From Echinicola soli (GTDB lineage Bacteria > Bacteroidota > Bacteroidia > Cytophagales > Cyclobacteriaceae), in assembly GCF_006575665.1 (NCBI RefSeq), contig NZ_CP041253.1, forward strand, positions 1,121,501 through 1,185,500: DNA of 64,000 bases, given 5' to 3'. Made by a program: the position numbers and the translations under genes. Under the pieces are notes generated by a model. The model had not been told where the DNA came from and made no database searches. It saw only the letters and a program-made list of their open reading frames with translations. Shown here piece by piece: positions 36,129 through 44,212 of this stretch (positions are counted from its first letter, which is position 1; every line of letters starts with the position of its first letter).

Positions 36129-37279
36129 TTATTCTTCTTTTATTTTAAAACGTACAAATCCCATTTCATCATTTACATTTTGAAATATATAAATCAAGCC
36201 ATTTTTCACAAAGCACTTTCCAGGATGCCTGTTAAGCGGTATGTCTTTGGTTTCAAAAAGTGGATTCATTTTATGGTCAAAAACTGTTAAGACATAGTCT
36301 GCTTCCAATTCACCATCTCCCACCTCCCGGGCCACTCCTTTGGTAAACCGATAATACAACTCGTTTTCAGGATCAAATAGCGGCATTTCGAAACGGACTT
36401 CCATCGTTCTTTTCTTGGATATTTCTCTAAATTCTTCCTGAGAGGACACCTCCGATTTTGGATTATCCGTTTGCCTATCAGGTGTGATTTCACTATGAAA
36501 ATGGTAGCTTGATAGGCTATCTGCTGACAAATCATATATATAAACTGCATTAATTCCTTTGGGAGCAATCATTAAGCTATCATCCTGCATGGCGATATCC
36601 ACTCCTGGGTAAGAGGCGGAACTACCGTATTCGGTTTTGTGAAAAACCCGAAACTTTTTCATTTCATCCAATCCCGAAATGGGAATCCTATTAAGGGATT
36701 TATTCTGGACATCGATGACGCCAACCCACGAGGGTCTCCGAATGCCGCCTCATACAACACCAGAAAGTATTGTCCCGAGGGATCCATCATTCCCCTGGTC
36801 TTAGGGTATATATCCTGCTCCAGTGAATCTCCCGAAAATTCCAGTTCATCTATGTTTATCTGAAAAATTCGTTGGGAAGTACTGCCAAATGCATTGATTT
36901 TATTAAATGTCGAAAGTAAAAATTTCCCTCTGAAAAAATCAAAACTCTGGATATGATCTTCAGTGCCATTAGGCCCCTCTTTTTCCAGTTGAAATTTTTC
37001 CTGTAGTGACAAATCGTCGAGATCGATTACTTCAATGGAATTATCATGGCCATTATAGTTATACAGCTTTGAAAGATCACTGCTCCAATCAGCCCTGTAC
37101 AATCCATATTGGGTATAGATAATTTCCTCCCCGGGATCCACTAGGACAGTATCCACGATTTCCATAGTGAATTCTCGATCTGAAATTATTTCATTACCTG
37201 ATGCTACCGTCTCAGATTTGTGTTTCTGAGAGCAAGCTAAAATCAAAAATGGTATCGCAACAAAAAATAGCTTGTTCAT
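36129..37279 (-). pseudogene. DUF4221-like lipoprotein, frameshifted
   Basis: Two overlapping frames make one gene. The N-terminal part (206 codons from the ATG at 37279, MNKLFFVAIPFLILACS, lipobox LLAC-like) runs to EAAFGDPRG and then into a spurious tail. The next frame picks up exactly there with VGVIDVQNKSLNRIPISGLD and continues to a normal C-terminus at 36129. The paralogue at 37358-38497 aligns across the joint (EGAKEPLGIAKLNV and PIPELGRIKAF), and adding one G to the GGG at 36725-36727 restores the frame. The rebuilt protein is about 380 aa, the paralogue's length. It is either a real loss or a base-calling error in a homopolymer. Confidence 0.85.
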
Positions 37280-37357
37280 CCTATCAATTTCTTTAAATGT
37301 TACATTTCTAAAATTATTGTTTCGTGAGGATTACGAAGGGATCAATTTATCAAAAAT

Positions 37358-38497
37358 TCACCTTTTTTCAGCTACCTCTCCGCGAATAAAAGCCAACTCA
37401 TCACCAATTGCGGTCTTCCAATGGATTTTTCCATCGTTTGCATGGCTGATATTGGGGATAAAATCCTGAATAAGGTTTTCCCCAATTTGCTTGAAGTCTC
37501 TATCAAAAACAGTAATGACTCGAATTACTTTTCCATCTTGAGAAGCGATCGAAAACCGATAGAAGTGCTGGCGCTTGGCATCGAAAACCGGCTTTTGAAA
37601 AGAAACAGAATTTAACATTTCCAGGTAGAGTGTGTTAAATTCTTCCAAATCCTTCGTCCTCTTCTTTTCAGGCTCGATTTGCTGATTTGGAGTGAACTGA
37701 CTCTTATAGCTAACATGGGATACTGCCTCTTTTTCAACCTGGTACACAAACAGTTCATTGATTGCGCTATTGGACATCAAAATCTTATCCCCAACCAATT
37801 GGAAGTAAAAACTGTTGCCTACACTCATTTTGTTACCATTTTGATTTAACGATACGCTGAACGCTTTTATCCTCCCCAATTCTGGAATGGGAGTTTTATC
37901 AAACTGCCCAGTTGACACATTTAACTTGGCGATTCCTAAAGGCTCCTTGGCGCCTTCTATATTATGGTAGTAGGAATAATAGGTGTCTTCATCATACATA
38001 ACGCCTTTTGTGCTTATGGCTTCGTTTCCTTCCAAAATAGCCCCCTTTAAGTTTTTGTTATCCAACTGTAACGCATACAGTTTTTCTCCTGATGGATCGA
38101 AAAGTTTAATATGATCATCCGAATCGTTGATCAACATATTACCATTCCCACAACTTGAAATGTAACCAATCCGGGCTCCTGTTCCATTTGGGCCATTTTC
38201 TTCTAGACGAATCCGTCCTTTCAGTTGCATCTGATCAAGGTCTACCTCATCAATGCGGTCTCGGACGTGATCGTAACTGTAAAAGTATTTGAGATCGCCA
38301 CTAATAGAGGAAGGGCTGCTCGAATTGTTACCTAACATTATAAAATCATCTCCTGAATCCACCACTATGGTATCTGTTATATTCAGGTCAAATTTTCTAT
38401 CATGCGAAATTCCTTTTTCGGCTACTTCTGAATCCCTGTCTTTTTGGGAACAGGAAAAAATCATAAACAGTAAAGCGATAAAAAATAGCTTGTTCAT
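37358..38497 (-). CDS. DUF4221-like lipoprotein
   Basis: A 379-aa lipoprotein (MNKLFFIALLFMIFSC, lipid Cys16). The mature protein is a beta-propeller-like repeat of strands (KYFYSYDHVRDRIDEVDLDQ, SGEKLYALQLDN, NELFVYQVEKEA, HFYRFSIASQDGKVIRVITV), resembling the DUF4221/6-bladed TolB-like proteins of Cyclobacteriaceae. No catalytic site is apparent. It is followed 78 bp downstream by its frameshifted paralogue in the same orientation, so the pair arose by tandem duplication and has since diverged. Function unknown. Confidence 0.75.
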   Translation of the reverse strand: MNKLFFIALLFMIFSCSQKDRDSEVAEKGISHDRKFDLNITDTIVVDSGDDFIMLGNNSSSPSSISGDLKYFYSYDHVRDRIDEVDLDQMQLKGRIRLEENGPNGTGARIGYISSCGNGNMLINDSDDHIKLFDPSGEKLYALQLDNKNLKGAILEGNEAISTKGVMYDEDTYYSYYHNIEGAKEPLGIAKLNVSTGQFDKTPIPELGRIKAFSVSLNQNGNKMSVGNSFYFQLVGDKILMSNSAINELFVYQVEKEAVSHVSYKSQFTPNQQIEPEKKRTKDLEEFNTLYLEMLNSVSFQKPVFDAKRQHFYRFSIASQDGKVIRVITVFDRDFKQIGENLIQDFIPNISHANDGKIHWKTAIGDELAFIRGEVAEKR

Positions 38498-38800
38498 AAA
38501 AATAAGATTAGTTGAAAATTCTTTAGAATAAAGTAATGGTTTTTATCATTATTTACCAAGCATCCAAGGGTTTAGGTATCCTACGTGACGATGGCACTTT
38601 TGATCAGATATCCTTTGAATCATTTAAGGACAATCCTAACGGAGGCCACCGTAGAAAGTGAAGGTGTAGAGTACCACGGGACAGTTAGTTCCTTAGGAAC
38701 GGCATATATATATTGCCCCAAAGGGTGTGGGCAGCCCTAAACTGGATAGATATTTTCTATATGCTCACCATGATCCTTGACACAAAACGGTCAATGCCAT
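38498..38800. other. intergenic region with a possible ORF remnant
   Basis: About 300 bp between two minus-strand genes. A 41-codon plus-strand frame (38536-38661, starting MVFIIIYQASKGLGILRDDG) has fairly coding-like residues but no known domain, so it may be a remnant. No repeat family was recognised. Confidence 0.4.
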
Positions 38801-39358
38801 CTACTTGACATTATCCTGATCACTGTCCCAAACCCCTAGCTTAGACACAAAATCCCAAATAGCAATGCCCATGCTCACCGAGATGTTCAGGGAATGTTTG
38901 GTGCCCATCTGGGGGATTTCCAGGACATGGTCACTGGCCAAGATGACTTCTTCCTCCACGCCAAAGACCTCATTGCCGAATACCAATGCGTATTTACTGT
39001 CCTCTATCGGGCCGAACGCATTCAGCTTGGTACTGTTATCCACTTGTTCCAGTGAACAGATGGTAAAGTTTTGTTGCTTTAAATCGGCTATGGCATCCAA
39101 GGTGCTCCCGACATACTCCCACTCCACGGAATCGGTGGCGCCGAGGGCAGTCTTCTGGATGTCGCGATGCGGCGGGGTGCCGGTGATACCGCAGAGATAG
39201 ATTTTCTGAATCCTAAAGGCATCCGAAGTCCGAAATGCCGATCCCACATTGTTCAGGCTACGGATATTGTCCAGGACAATGACCAGGGGAATTTTATCGG
39301 ATGATTTAAACTCGTCGACGGACAGGCGGTTAAGCTCATCCATGCTTAATTTTTTCAT
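38801..39358 (-). CDS. SpoU/TrmH-type RNA 2'-O-methyltransferase
   Basis: A 185-aa SPOUT methyltransferase with all three SpoU motifs: NIRSLNNVGSAFRTSDAF (motif 1, with the catalytic-type Arg), LVFGNEVFGVEEEV (motif 2) and IPQMGTKHSLNISVSMGIAI (motif 3, the knot). It lacks the extra N-terminal RNA-binding domain of the longer TrmH/RlmB proteins. It should methylate a ribose in tRNA or rRNA. It is divergent from mutS, 89 bp away. The target nucleotide is not readable from the sequence. Confidence 0.93.
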   Translation of the reverse strand: MKKLSMDELNRLSVDEFKSSDKIPLVIVLDNIRSLNNVGSAFRTSDAFRIQKIYLCGITGTPPHRDIQKTALGATDSVEWEYVGSTLDAIADLKQQNFTICSLEQVDNSTKLNAFGPIEDSKYALVFGNEVFGVEEEVILASDHVLEIPQMGTKHSLNISVSMGIAIWDFVSKLGVWDSDQDNVK

Positions 39359-39447
39359 TCGGTTTTTGTTTACCTTCTTGAATCGATTAATTTCAGCCTT
39401 TGAATAATTACCAAAATTAACACGAAAGATTTAAAATCCGGTAAAAG

Positions 39448-42057
39448 ATGGCCAAAGCAAAGGCAAAAGCAGCGAAGGAAACGCCCTTGATGAAACAGTA
39501 TAACAGCATCAAAGCCAAACATCCAGGTGCCTTATTACTGTTCAGGGTGGGGGATTTCTACGAGACATTTGGGGAGGATGCCGTCAAAGCCAGCAAGGTC
39601 TTGGACATCGTCCTCACCAAGCGCGCCAATGGTGCCGCCAGTCATATCGAATTGGCGGGTTTTCCACACCATTCACTGGACAGCTACCTGCCCAAGCTGG
39701 TCCGAGCCGGAAATCGTGTGGCCATCTGTGACCAGCTGGAAGACCCAAAAGATGTCAAGGGCATCGTCAAAAGGGGCGTTACCGAACTGGTCACGCCTGG
39801 ACTGTCATTTAACGACAATGTCCTCGACAAACGTCGAAACAATTACCTGGCATCGGTATATTTTAACAAGCAAAGTTTAGGCATTGCTTTTCTGGACCTG
39901 TCCACAGGGGAATTTATGTGTGCCGAGGGCAATGCGTCGTACATCGAAAAACTCCTACAAAGTTTCAGCCCTTCCGAAATCATTTACTCCAAGGCCGATA
40001 AGGGCAGGGCTACAGAATTGCTGAAGGACGATTATACGACATTCCACTGTGAAGACTGGGTATTTCAATATGATTACACTTATGAAAAGCTGACCGAGCA
40101 CTTCCAGACAGCCAATCTGAAGGGCTTTGGCATCGAAAACTTAGAACAGGGCATCATCGCAGCTGGTGCCATTCTTTACTACCTGGAGGAAACCGAACAC
40201 AAAGAAGTAAAACACATTGCTGCGATTTCCCGGATTGCCGAGGAGAAATTTGTCTGGCTGGACAAATTCACCATTCGAAACCTAGAGCTGGTTTATTCAC
40301 AGCAGGAGGGTGGAGTGCCCTTGATCCAAATCCTGGACCAAACGGTAACCCCGATGGGCTCACGGATGATGAAAAAATGGATGGTACTGCCCCTAAAGGA
40401 AAAAGCCCCTATCGAAGAGCGGCTAAAAGTCGTCGACCATTTCCATGCTGAGCAGGAGCTGGCCGAAGAAATCCTCAGTCACCTGAAGCACATCGGAGAC
40501 CTGGAAAGGCTGATCTCTAAAGTGGCCGTAGGCAGGATCAATCCACGGGAAATGAACCAGCTGAAGAAAGCCCTTAAAAGTTCATTGCCCATCAGGGACC
40601 TGCTTAAAAAGCAAAAGAACCCTTCCCTCAAAAAACTTGGTGACCAGATCAACGCTTGCGAATTCCTTCTGGAAAAGATCGACAAAGAACTCAAGGAAGA
40701 TGCCCCCATGCTGACCCATCAGGGCAATATCATCTGTGACGGGGTGGACGCTGAACTGGACGAGTACCGCAAATTGTCCACTTCCGGAAAGGATTACCTG
40801 GTGCAGATCCAGCAACGTGAAATCCAACGTACAGGTATCAGCTCTTTGAAAATTGCTTATAACAAAGTCTTTGGTTATTACCTTGAAGTCTCCAATACCC
40901 ATAAGGACAAGGTACCTACCGAATGGATCAGAAAGCAGACCTTGGTCAATGCAGAAAGATACATCACCGAAGAGCTAAAAGAATATGAAGATAAAATCCT
41001 CTATGCGGAGGAAAAGCTCGTCGTGCTGGAACACAAATATTTTAACTTGCTTGTGCAAAGTGCCGGGGAATATGTCACCCAGATCCAGGAAAACGCCCGG
41101 ATCTTAGCCACCGTCGATTGCCTGCTCTCTTTTGCAGTCATCGCAGCCCAAAACGGCTACTGCCGTCCAAAAGTGTCGGATACAGATAGCCTGGAGATCA
41201 AAGATGGCCGCCATCCCGTGATCGAAAAGCAACTTCCCATTGGTGAAGATTATGTACCCAATGACATCTACCTGGACAATAGCACCCAACAGATCATCAT
41301 CATCACTGGCCCCAATATGGCCGGTAAGTCGGCATTGCTTCGCCAGACGGCGCTTATCGTGCTGATGGCACAGATGGGGAGCTTTGTGCCCGCTTCGTAT
41401 GCACGAATTGGCATTATCGATAAGGTGTTTACACGGGTAGGGGCTTCGGATAACCTTTCTAAGGGTGAGTCCACCTTTATGGTAGAAATGACCGAAACGG
41501 CCAGCATTCTGAACAACCTCTCCGACCGCAGCTTGGTGCTTATGGATGAAATCGGCCGTGGTACCTCCACCTATGATGGAATTTCCATTGCCTGGTCCAT
41601 CGTAGAGTTCCTGCACAACCACCCTAAGTTCAATGCCAAAACACTCTTTGCCACACACTATCATGAACTTAACCAGCTGGCAGAGGATTTCCCAAAGGTG
41701 AAAAACTTCAACGTTTCCGTAAAAGAGGTCGCCGATAAAGTGATCTTTATGCGTAAATTGAAGGAGGGAGGCAGCGAGCACAGCTTTGGGATCCACGTGG
41801 CACAGATGGCCGGTATGCCAAACCCTGTAGTCCTCCGTGCCGCAGAGATCATGGGACATTTGGAGAAAGACAAGGACATGAACCAGCAAAAGGAAAAGAT
41901 GAAGGATGTACCTAAAAACAACTTCCAGCTGAGCCTTTTTGAGATCGACCCAAAATTTAAAGAAGCGCAGGAACTATTGGACAGCATAGACATCAACACC
42001 ATCTCTCCGGTCGAGGCCTTGCTAAAACTCAATGAAATCAAGAAAAAACTGGACTAA
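39448..42057 (+). CDS. mutS: DNA mismatch repair protein MutS
   Basis: An 869-aa MutS. The mismatch-reading Phe-x-Glu is at residues 37-39 ([13 protein letters not shown]). The core/lever region lies between about 250 and 560. The ATPase has Walker A GPNMAGKS at 621-628, the TFMVEMTET signature and Walker [17 protein letters not shown] with Asp700 and Glu701. The C-terminus ends in the [13 protein letters not shown] helix of the tetramerisation or MutL-contact part. The length is normal for MutS1. It recognises mispairs and starts repair with MutL, which is not in the window. It is followed by the tRNA-Gly promoter. Confidence 0.98.
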   Translation: MAKAKAKAAKETPLMKQYNSIKAKHPGALLLFRVGDFYETFGEDAVKASKVLDIVLTKRANGAASHIELAGFPHHSLDSYLPKLVRAGNRVAICDQLEDPKDVKGIVKRGVTELVTPGLSFNDNVLDKRRNNYLASVYFNKQSLGIAFLDLSTGEFMCAEGNASYIEKLLQSFSPSEIIYSKADKGRATELLKDDYTTFHCEDWVFQYDYTYEKLTEHFQTANLKGFGIENLEQGIIAAGAILYYLEETEHKEVKHIAAISRIAEEKFVWLDKFTIRNLELVYSQQEGGVPLIQILDQTVTPMGSRMMKKWMVLPLKEKAPIEERLKVVDHFHAEQELAEEILSHLKHIGDLERLISKVAVGRINPREMNQLKKALKSSLPIRDLLKKQKNPSLKKLGDQINACEFLLEKIDKELKEDAPMLTHQGNIICDGVDAELDEYRKLSTSGKDYLVQIQQREIQRTGISSLKIAYNKVFGYYLEVSNTHKDKVPTEWIRKQTLVNAERYITEELKEYEDKILYAEEKLVVLEHKYFNLLVQSAGEYVTQIQENARILATVDCLLSFAVIAAQNGYCRPKVSDTDSLEIKDGRHPVIEKQLPIGEDYVPNDIYLDNSTQQIIIITGPNMAGKSALLRQTALIVLMAQMGSFVPASYARIGIIDKVFTRVGASDNLSKGESTFMVEMTETASILNNLSDRSLVLMDEIGRGTSTYDGISIAWSIVEFLHNHPKFNAKTLFATHYHELNQLAEDFPKVKNFNVSVKEVADKVIFMRKLKEGGSEHSFGIHVAQMAGMPNPVVLRAAEIMGHLEKDKDMNQQKEKMKDVPKNNFQLSLFEIDPKFKEAQELLDSIDINTISPVEALLKLNEIKKKLD

Positions 42058-42126
42058 AAAATCTCCTTGAAAATCAGCAGGGTAGCGAAACAAGGGGAGA
42101 AATCTAAAAAAATATTGAGTGTGATA

Positions 42127-42157
42127 TTTGTGGTTTTAAAAAAGCTGCGTACATTTG
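42127..42157 (+). promoter_or_regulatory. Bacteroidota-type promoter for the tRNA genes
   Basis: TTTG (42127-42130), a 19-nt spacer, then TACATTTG (42150-42157) match the sigma-ABfr consensus TTTG-N19-TAnnTTTG exactly. The transcription start should lie a few bases further on, about 45 bp before the tRNA-Gly gene. Confidence 0.8.
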
Positions 42158-42206
42158 CACTCACAATGACGGAGATAAAACGGTCAACGTCACGATTTCA
42201 TCACAA

Positions 42207-42279
<73 letters not shown>

Positions 42280-42285
42280 CTCAAG

Positions 42286-42312
42286 AGCCCTTAAACGAAA
42301 GGGCTTTCTTGT
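42286..42312 (+). terminator. hairpin after tRNA-Gly
   Basis: AGCCCTT/AAGGGCT with a 6-nt loop, then TTCTTGTTT. It may act as a terminator or as a processing signal in a tRNA-Gly/tRNA-Leu transcript. Confidence 0.65.
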
Positions 42313-42381
42313 TTCTGGGCATATTTTATAAGCTCAAACACTCAAACAAGAATGCACATTACTTCTATGCCAATAGAAGAA

Positions 42382-42465
42382 GCCGGGATGGTGGAATTGG
42401 TAGACACGCAAGACTTAAAATCTTGTGTCCATTAGGACGTGCGGGTTCAAGTCCCGCTCCTGGTA
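42382..42465 (+). tRNA. tRNA-Leu (anticodon TAA)
   Basis: An 84-nt class II tRNA. Acceptor 5' strand GCCGGGA, D arm through TGGAATTGGTAGACACGC, anticodon stem CAAGA/TCTTG with loop CTTAAAA (anticodon TAA), long variable arm TGTCCATTAGGACGT, and T arm GCGGG-TTCAAGT-CCCGC. The acceptor 3' strand is TCCTGGT, so two of seven pairs are G-U, including the first. The T-loop-to-3'-end segment is the same sequence that begins each unit of the GIY-YIG tandem array downstream. Confidence 0.95.
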
Positions 42466-42468
42466 CAG

Positions 42469-42494
42469 AAAAGCCGCTTTATTGCGGCTTTTTG
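42469..42494 (+). terminator. intrinsic terminator after tRNA-Leu
   Basis: AAAAGCCGC/GCGGCTTTTT hairpin with a short TTTATT loop and T run, directly behind the tRNA. The same hairpin, with TTTATC in the loop, recurs in units 2 and 3 of the tandem array. Confidence 0.85.
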
Positions 42495-42526
42495 TGGTTA
42501 ATATCATTTTTTGTATTTTCTCAGCC

Positions 42527-42766
42527 ATGTTTACTGTTTATGCAATCTCAAGTAAAATCAGGAATTACATTTATGTCGGGATGACATCAAACATAGAAAA
42601 CCGGATCAATAGACACAATTCCGGTTACGAACGAACTACTAAACCCTATAGGCCTTTCCTAATGATATATACTAAAGATTTTGCTACGCGGGCTGAGGCT
42701 CGCCAACATGAGAAATATCTTAAAACTCGGAATGGTAAGCGCTATTTAAGAGGTAAAATCCTTTAG
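42527..42766 (+). CDS. GIY-YIG nuclease family protein, copy 1
   Basis: A 79-aa single-domain protein, ATG at 42527. The GIY-YIG core reads FTVYAISSKIRNYIYVGMTS (VYAI for GIY, YVG for YIG); Arg26 in ENRINRH and Glu62 in RQHEKYLKTRNGK fit the catalytic Arg and metal-binding Glu. No DNA-binding domain is fused, as in the short UPF0213/YhbQ class. An open frame upstream (34 more codons) runs back into the tRNA tail and is not taken as coding. The stop TAG is the first part of the TTAGGACGTGCGGG repeat. It is identical in protein sequence to copy 2. Confidence 0.9.
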   Translation: MFTVYAISSKIRNYIYVGMTSNIENRINRHNSGYERTTKPYRPFLMIYTKDFATRAEARQHEKYLKTRNGKRYLRGKIL

Positions 42767-42868
42767 GACGTGCGGGCCTGTCTAGATGGCCAAACTGAAT
42801 AGCATGCATGCCCGTAAGATCTTTACAAACACCAAATAGAACGTATTGGCTTATGAAAGCCAGGTAGA

Positions 42869-43290
42869 TTCAAGTCCCGCTCCTGGTACAGAAAAGCCGC
42901 TTTATCGCGGCTTTTTGTGGTTAATATCATTTTTTGTATTTTCTCAGCCATGTTTACTGTTTATGCAATCTCAAGTAAAATCAGGAATTACATTTATGTC
43001 GGGATGACATCAAACATAGAAAACCGGATCAATAGACACAATTCCGGTTACGAACGAACTACTAAACCCTATAGGCCTTTCCTAATGATATATACTAAAG
43101 ATTTTGCTACGCGGGCTGAGGCTCGCCAACATGAGAAATATCTTAAAACTCGGAATGGTAAGCGCTATTTAAGAGGTAAAATCCTTTAGGACGTGCGGGC
43201 CTGTCTAGATGGCCAAACTGAATAGCATGCATGCCCGTAAGATCTTTACAAACACCAAATAGAACGTATTGGCTATGAAAGCCAGGTAGA
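42869..43290 (+). repeat. tRNA-tail/GIY-YIG tandem unit 2 (422 bp)
   Basis: Same order as unit 1: tRNA T-loop and 3' end, hairpin, GIY-YIG gene, TTAGGACGTGCGGG and spacer. The only differences seen are a C for T in the terminator loop and the loss of one T in the spacer (GGCTATG for GGCTTATG). Such identity points to recent duplication or gene conversion. Confidence 0.95.
42950..43189 (+). CDS. GIY-YIG nuclease family protein, copy 2
   Basis: 79 aa, the same protein as the gene at 42527-42766, with VYAI, YVG, Arg26 and Glu62 all intact. The DNA of the two genes also looks identical over the whole reading frame. No selection can be judged from two identical copies. It is followed by TTAGGACGTGCGGG and a spacer, then by a third tRNA tail without a gene. 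Confidence 0.9.
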   Translation: MFTVYAISSKIRNYIYVGMTSNIENRINRHNSGYERTTKPYRPFLMIYTKDFATRAEARQHEKYLKTRNGKRYLRGKIL

Positions 43291-43348
43291 TTCAAGTCCC
43301 GCTCCTGGTACAGAAAAGCCGCTTTATCGCGGCTTTTTGTGGTTAATA
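43291..43348 (+). repeat. tRNA-tail tandem unit 3 (partial, no gene)
   Basis: TTCAAGTCCCGCTCCTGGTA, the hairpin and GTGGTTAATA are repeated a third time; then the sequence departs from the other units (ACAGGGAG instead of TCATTTTTTG). This is the right border of the array. Confidence 0.9.
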
Positions 43349-43547
43349 CAGGGAGATCGCTTTGAAAAAAATGTTGTATAAATCACAATTTCTAATTCGT
43401 TGTCATCCCGACTTGAGGAGGGATCTCAATTTTAAATTACTGTCGACCGACTAAATTTCACATACGCTGAAAAGTAGGTTTAAACGGAAAGAGAAAAGAT
43501 TTTTTGGATTTCCTAAATCTACCCTGTCCTCTGAAGAAGTGATCAGA

Positions 43548-43576
43548 AAGTCCCCTTTAGGGGATTTAGGGGTAGA
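43548..43576. repeat. CCCCTWWAGGGG palindromic dispersed repeat (R3)
   Basis: AAGTCCCCTTTAGGGGATTT then AGGGGTAG; same core as the other R3 sites. Confidence 0.65.
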
Positions 43577-43759
43577 TTTTGACAAATTTCGTTCGAAAGT
43601 AAATTCTTTACTCATATGCCAATGCTTTTAAATAAGAGATTTCTTCCCGATGTATCGGGATCGGAATAGCCTGCCCCGGTGGAGGATATCGGGCACATAG
43701 GCATTGTTAGAATGGCGTAGCTAGTGGAATACGCAGTCGCTCATCTAAAAGCGATTGCC

Positions 43760-43836
43760 CTGGTGGTTAATACCATTTTTTATAATTTCTTAACCAGGTT
43801 TACTATTTATGGATCAAGCCGAAAAATTGGGGGCTA
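43760..43836 (+). pseudogene. decayed remnant of a tRNA-linked GIY-YIG unit
   Basis: GTGGTTAATACCATTTTTTA then TTTCTTAACCAGGTTTACTA and TTTATGGATCAAGCCGAAAA track GTGGTTAATATCATTTTTTG and ATGTTTACTGTTTATGCAAT of the intact units, and the frame reads FTIYGSSRKIGGY against FTVYAISSKIRNY. The ATG is lost (AGG) and the match ends after about 75 bp. It is a fragment of an older copy. Confidence 0.65.
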
Positions 43837-44212
43837 TGCAGGGTCGTTATTGGATAGCACGCAGGTGACGCAGATTGGGAAGGTTCTCGCTGATATGTTT
43901 TTTGCAGGTTTTCGGAGGATTTGGAAATGCAAAGTTGCCATAAGCAAAGCCCACAAATTCACGCTAAAAGCCGATCCATGTGGATAGCTGCAAATGCCTT
44001 TGGTGGCTTCGCGCCTTGGTGTCTTCCTTTGTTAGCGCCACAGGCGCTAAAGCACAAAGAGGTTTAGTTGAAAATTGTATATGGCTGAGATTACCAATTA
44101 ACTCGGTAAAGACTGCGTTTCCTTTCCATTATAATTTGTAATTTAGCCTTCCCTGTACTGGCCAAAAGAATGGCAAGCAGGCTAATTCATACATACTAAG
44201 CAGATTAAACCC

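Larger units (their letters stand above)
42446..42868 (+). repeat. tRNA-tail/GIY-YIG tandem unit 1 (423 bp)
   Basis: The unit begins at the T loop of tRNA-Leu (TTCAAGTCCCGCTCCTGGTA), continues through the hairpin terminator and GTGGTTAATATC, holds the GIY-YIG gene, and ends with TTAGGACGTGCGGG (42763-42776, a copy of the tRNA variable-arm/T-stem segment at 42432-42445) plus a 92-nt spacer. Unit 2 repeats all of this almost base for base. Confidence 0.95.
43349..44212. other. 864-bp gene-free stretch before polA
   Basis: It contains MITE-like words (TTGTCATCCCGACTTGAGGA at about 43403; CCCGATGTATCGGGATCGGA at about 43648), an R3 palindrome (43548-43576), a GIY-YIG remnant (43760-43836), a partial R1 block (43853-43911) and a 'gcgccacaggcgc' hairpin near 44034. 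The 87-codon frame through 43724-43987 joins these unrelated repeats and is not a gene. Confidence 0.65.

Noticed and set aside
41104..41889. 261-codon minus-strand ORF inside mutS
   Set aside because: Antisense to the conserved ATPase part of MutS; the length comes from codon bias on the coding strand.
42446..43348. CRISPR-like repetition
   Set aside because: Only 2-3 units with a 423-bp period that contain genes; no 25-45 bp repeats with unique spacers, and no cas genes.
43724..43987. 87-codon ORF as a gene
   Set aside because: It runs through a GIY-YIG remnant and an R1 fragment in a frame without any domain.
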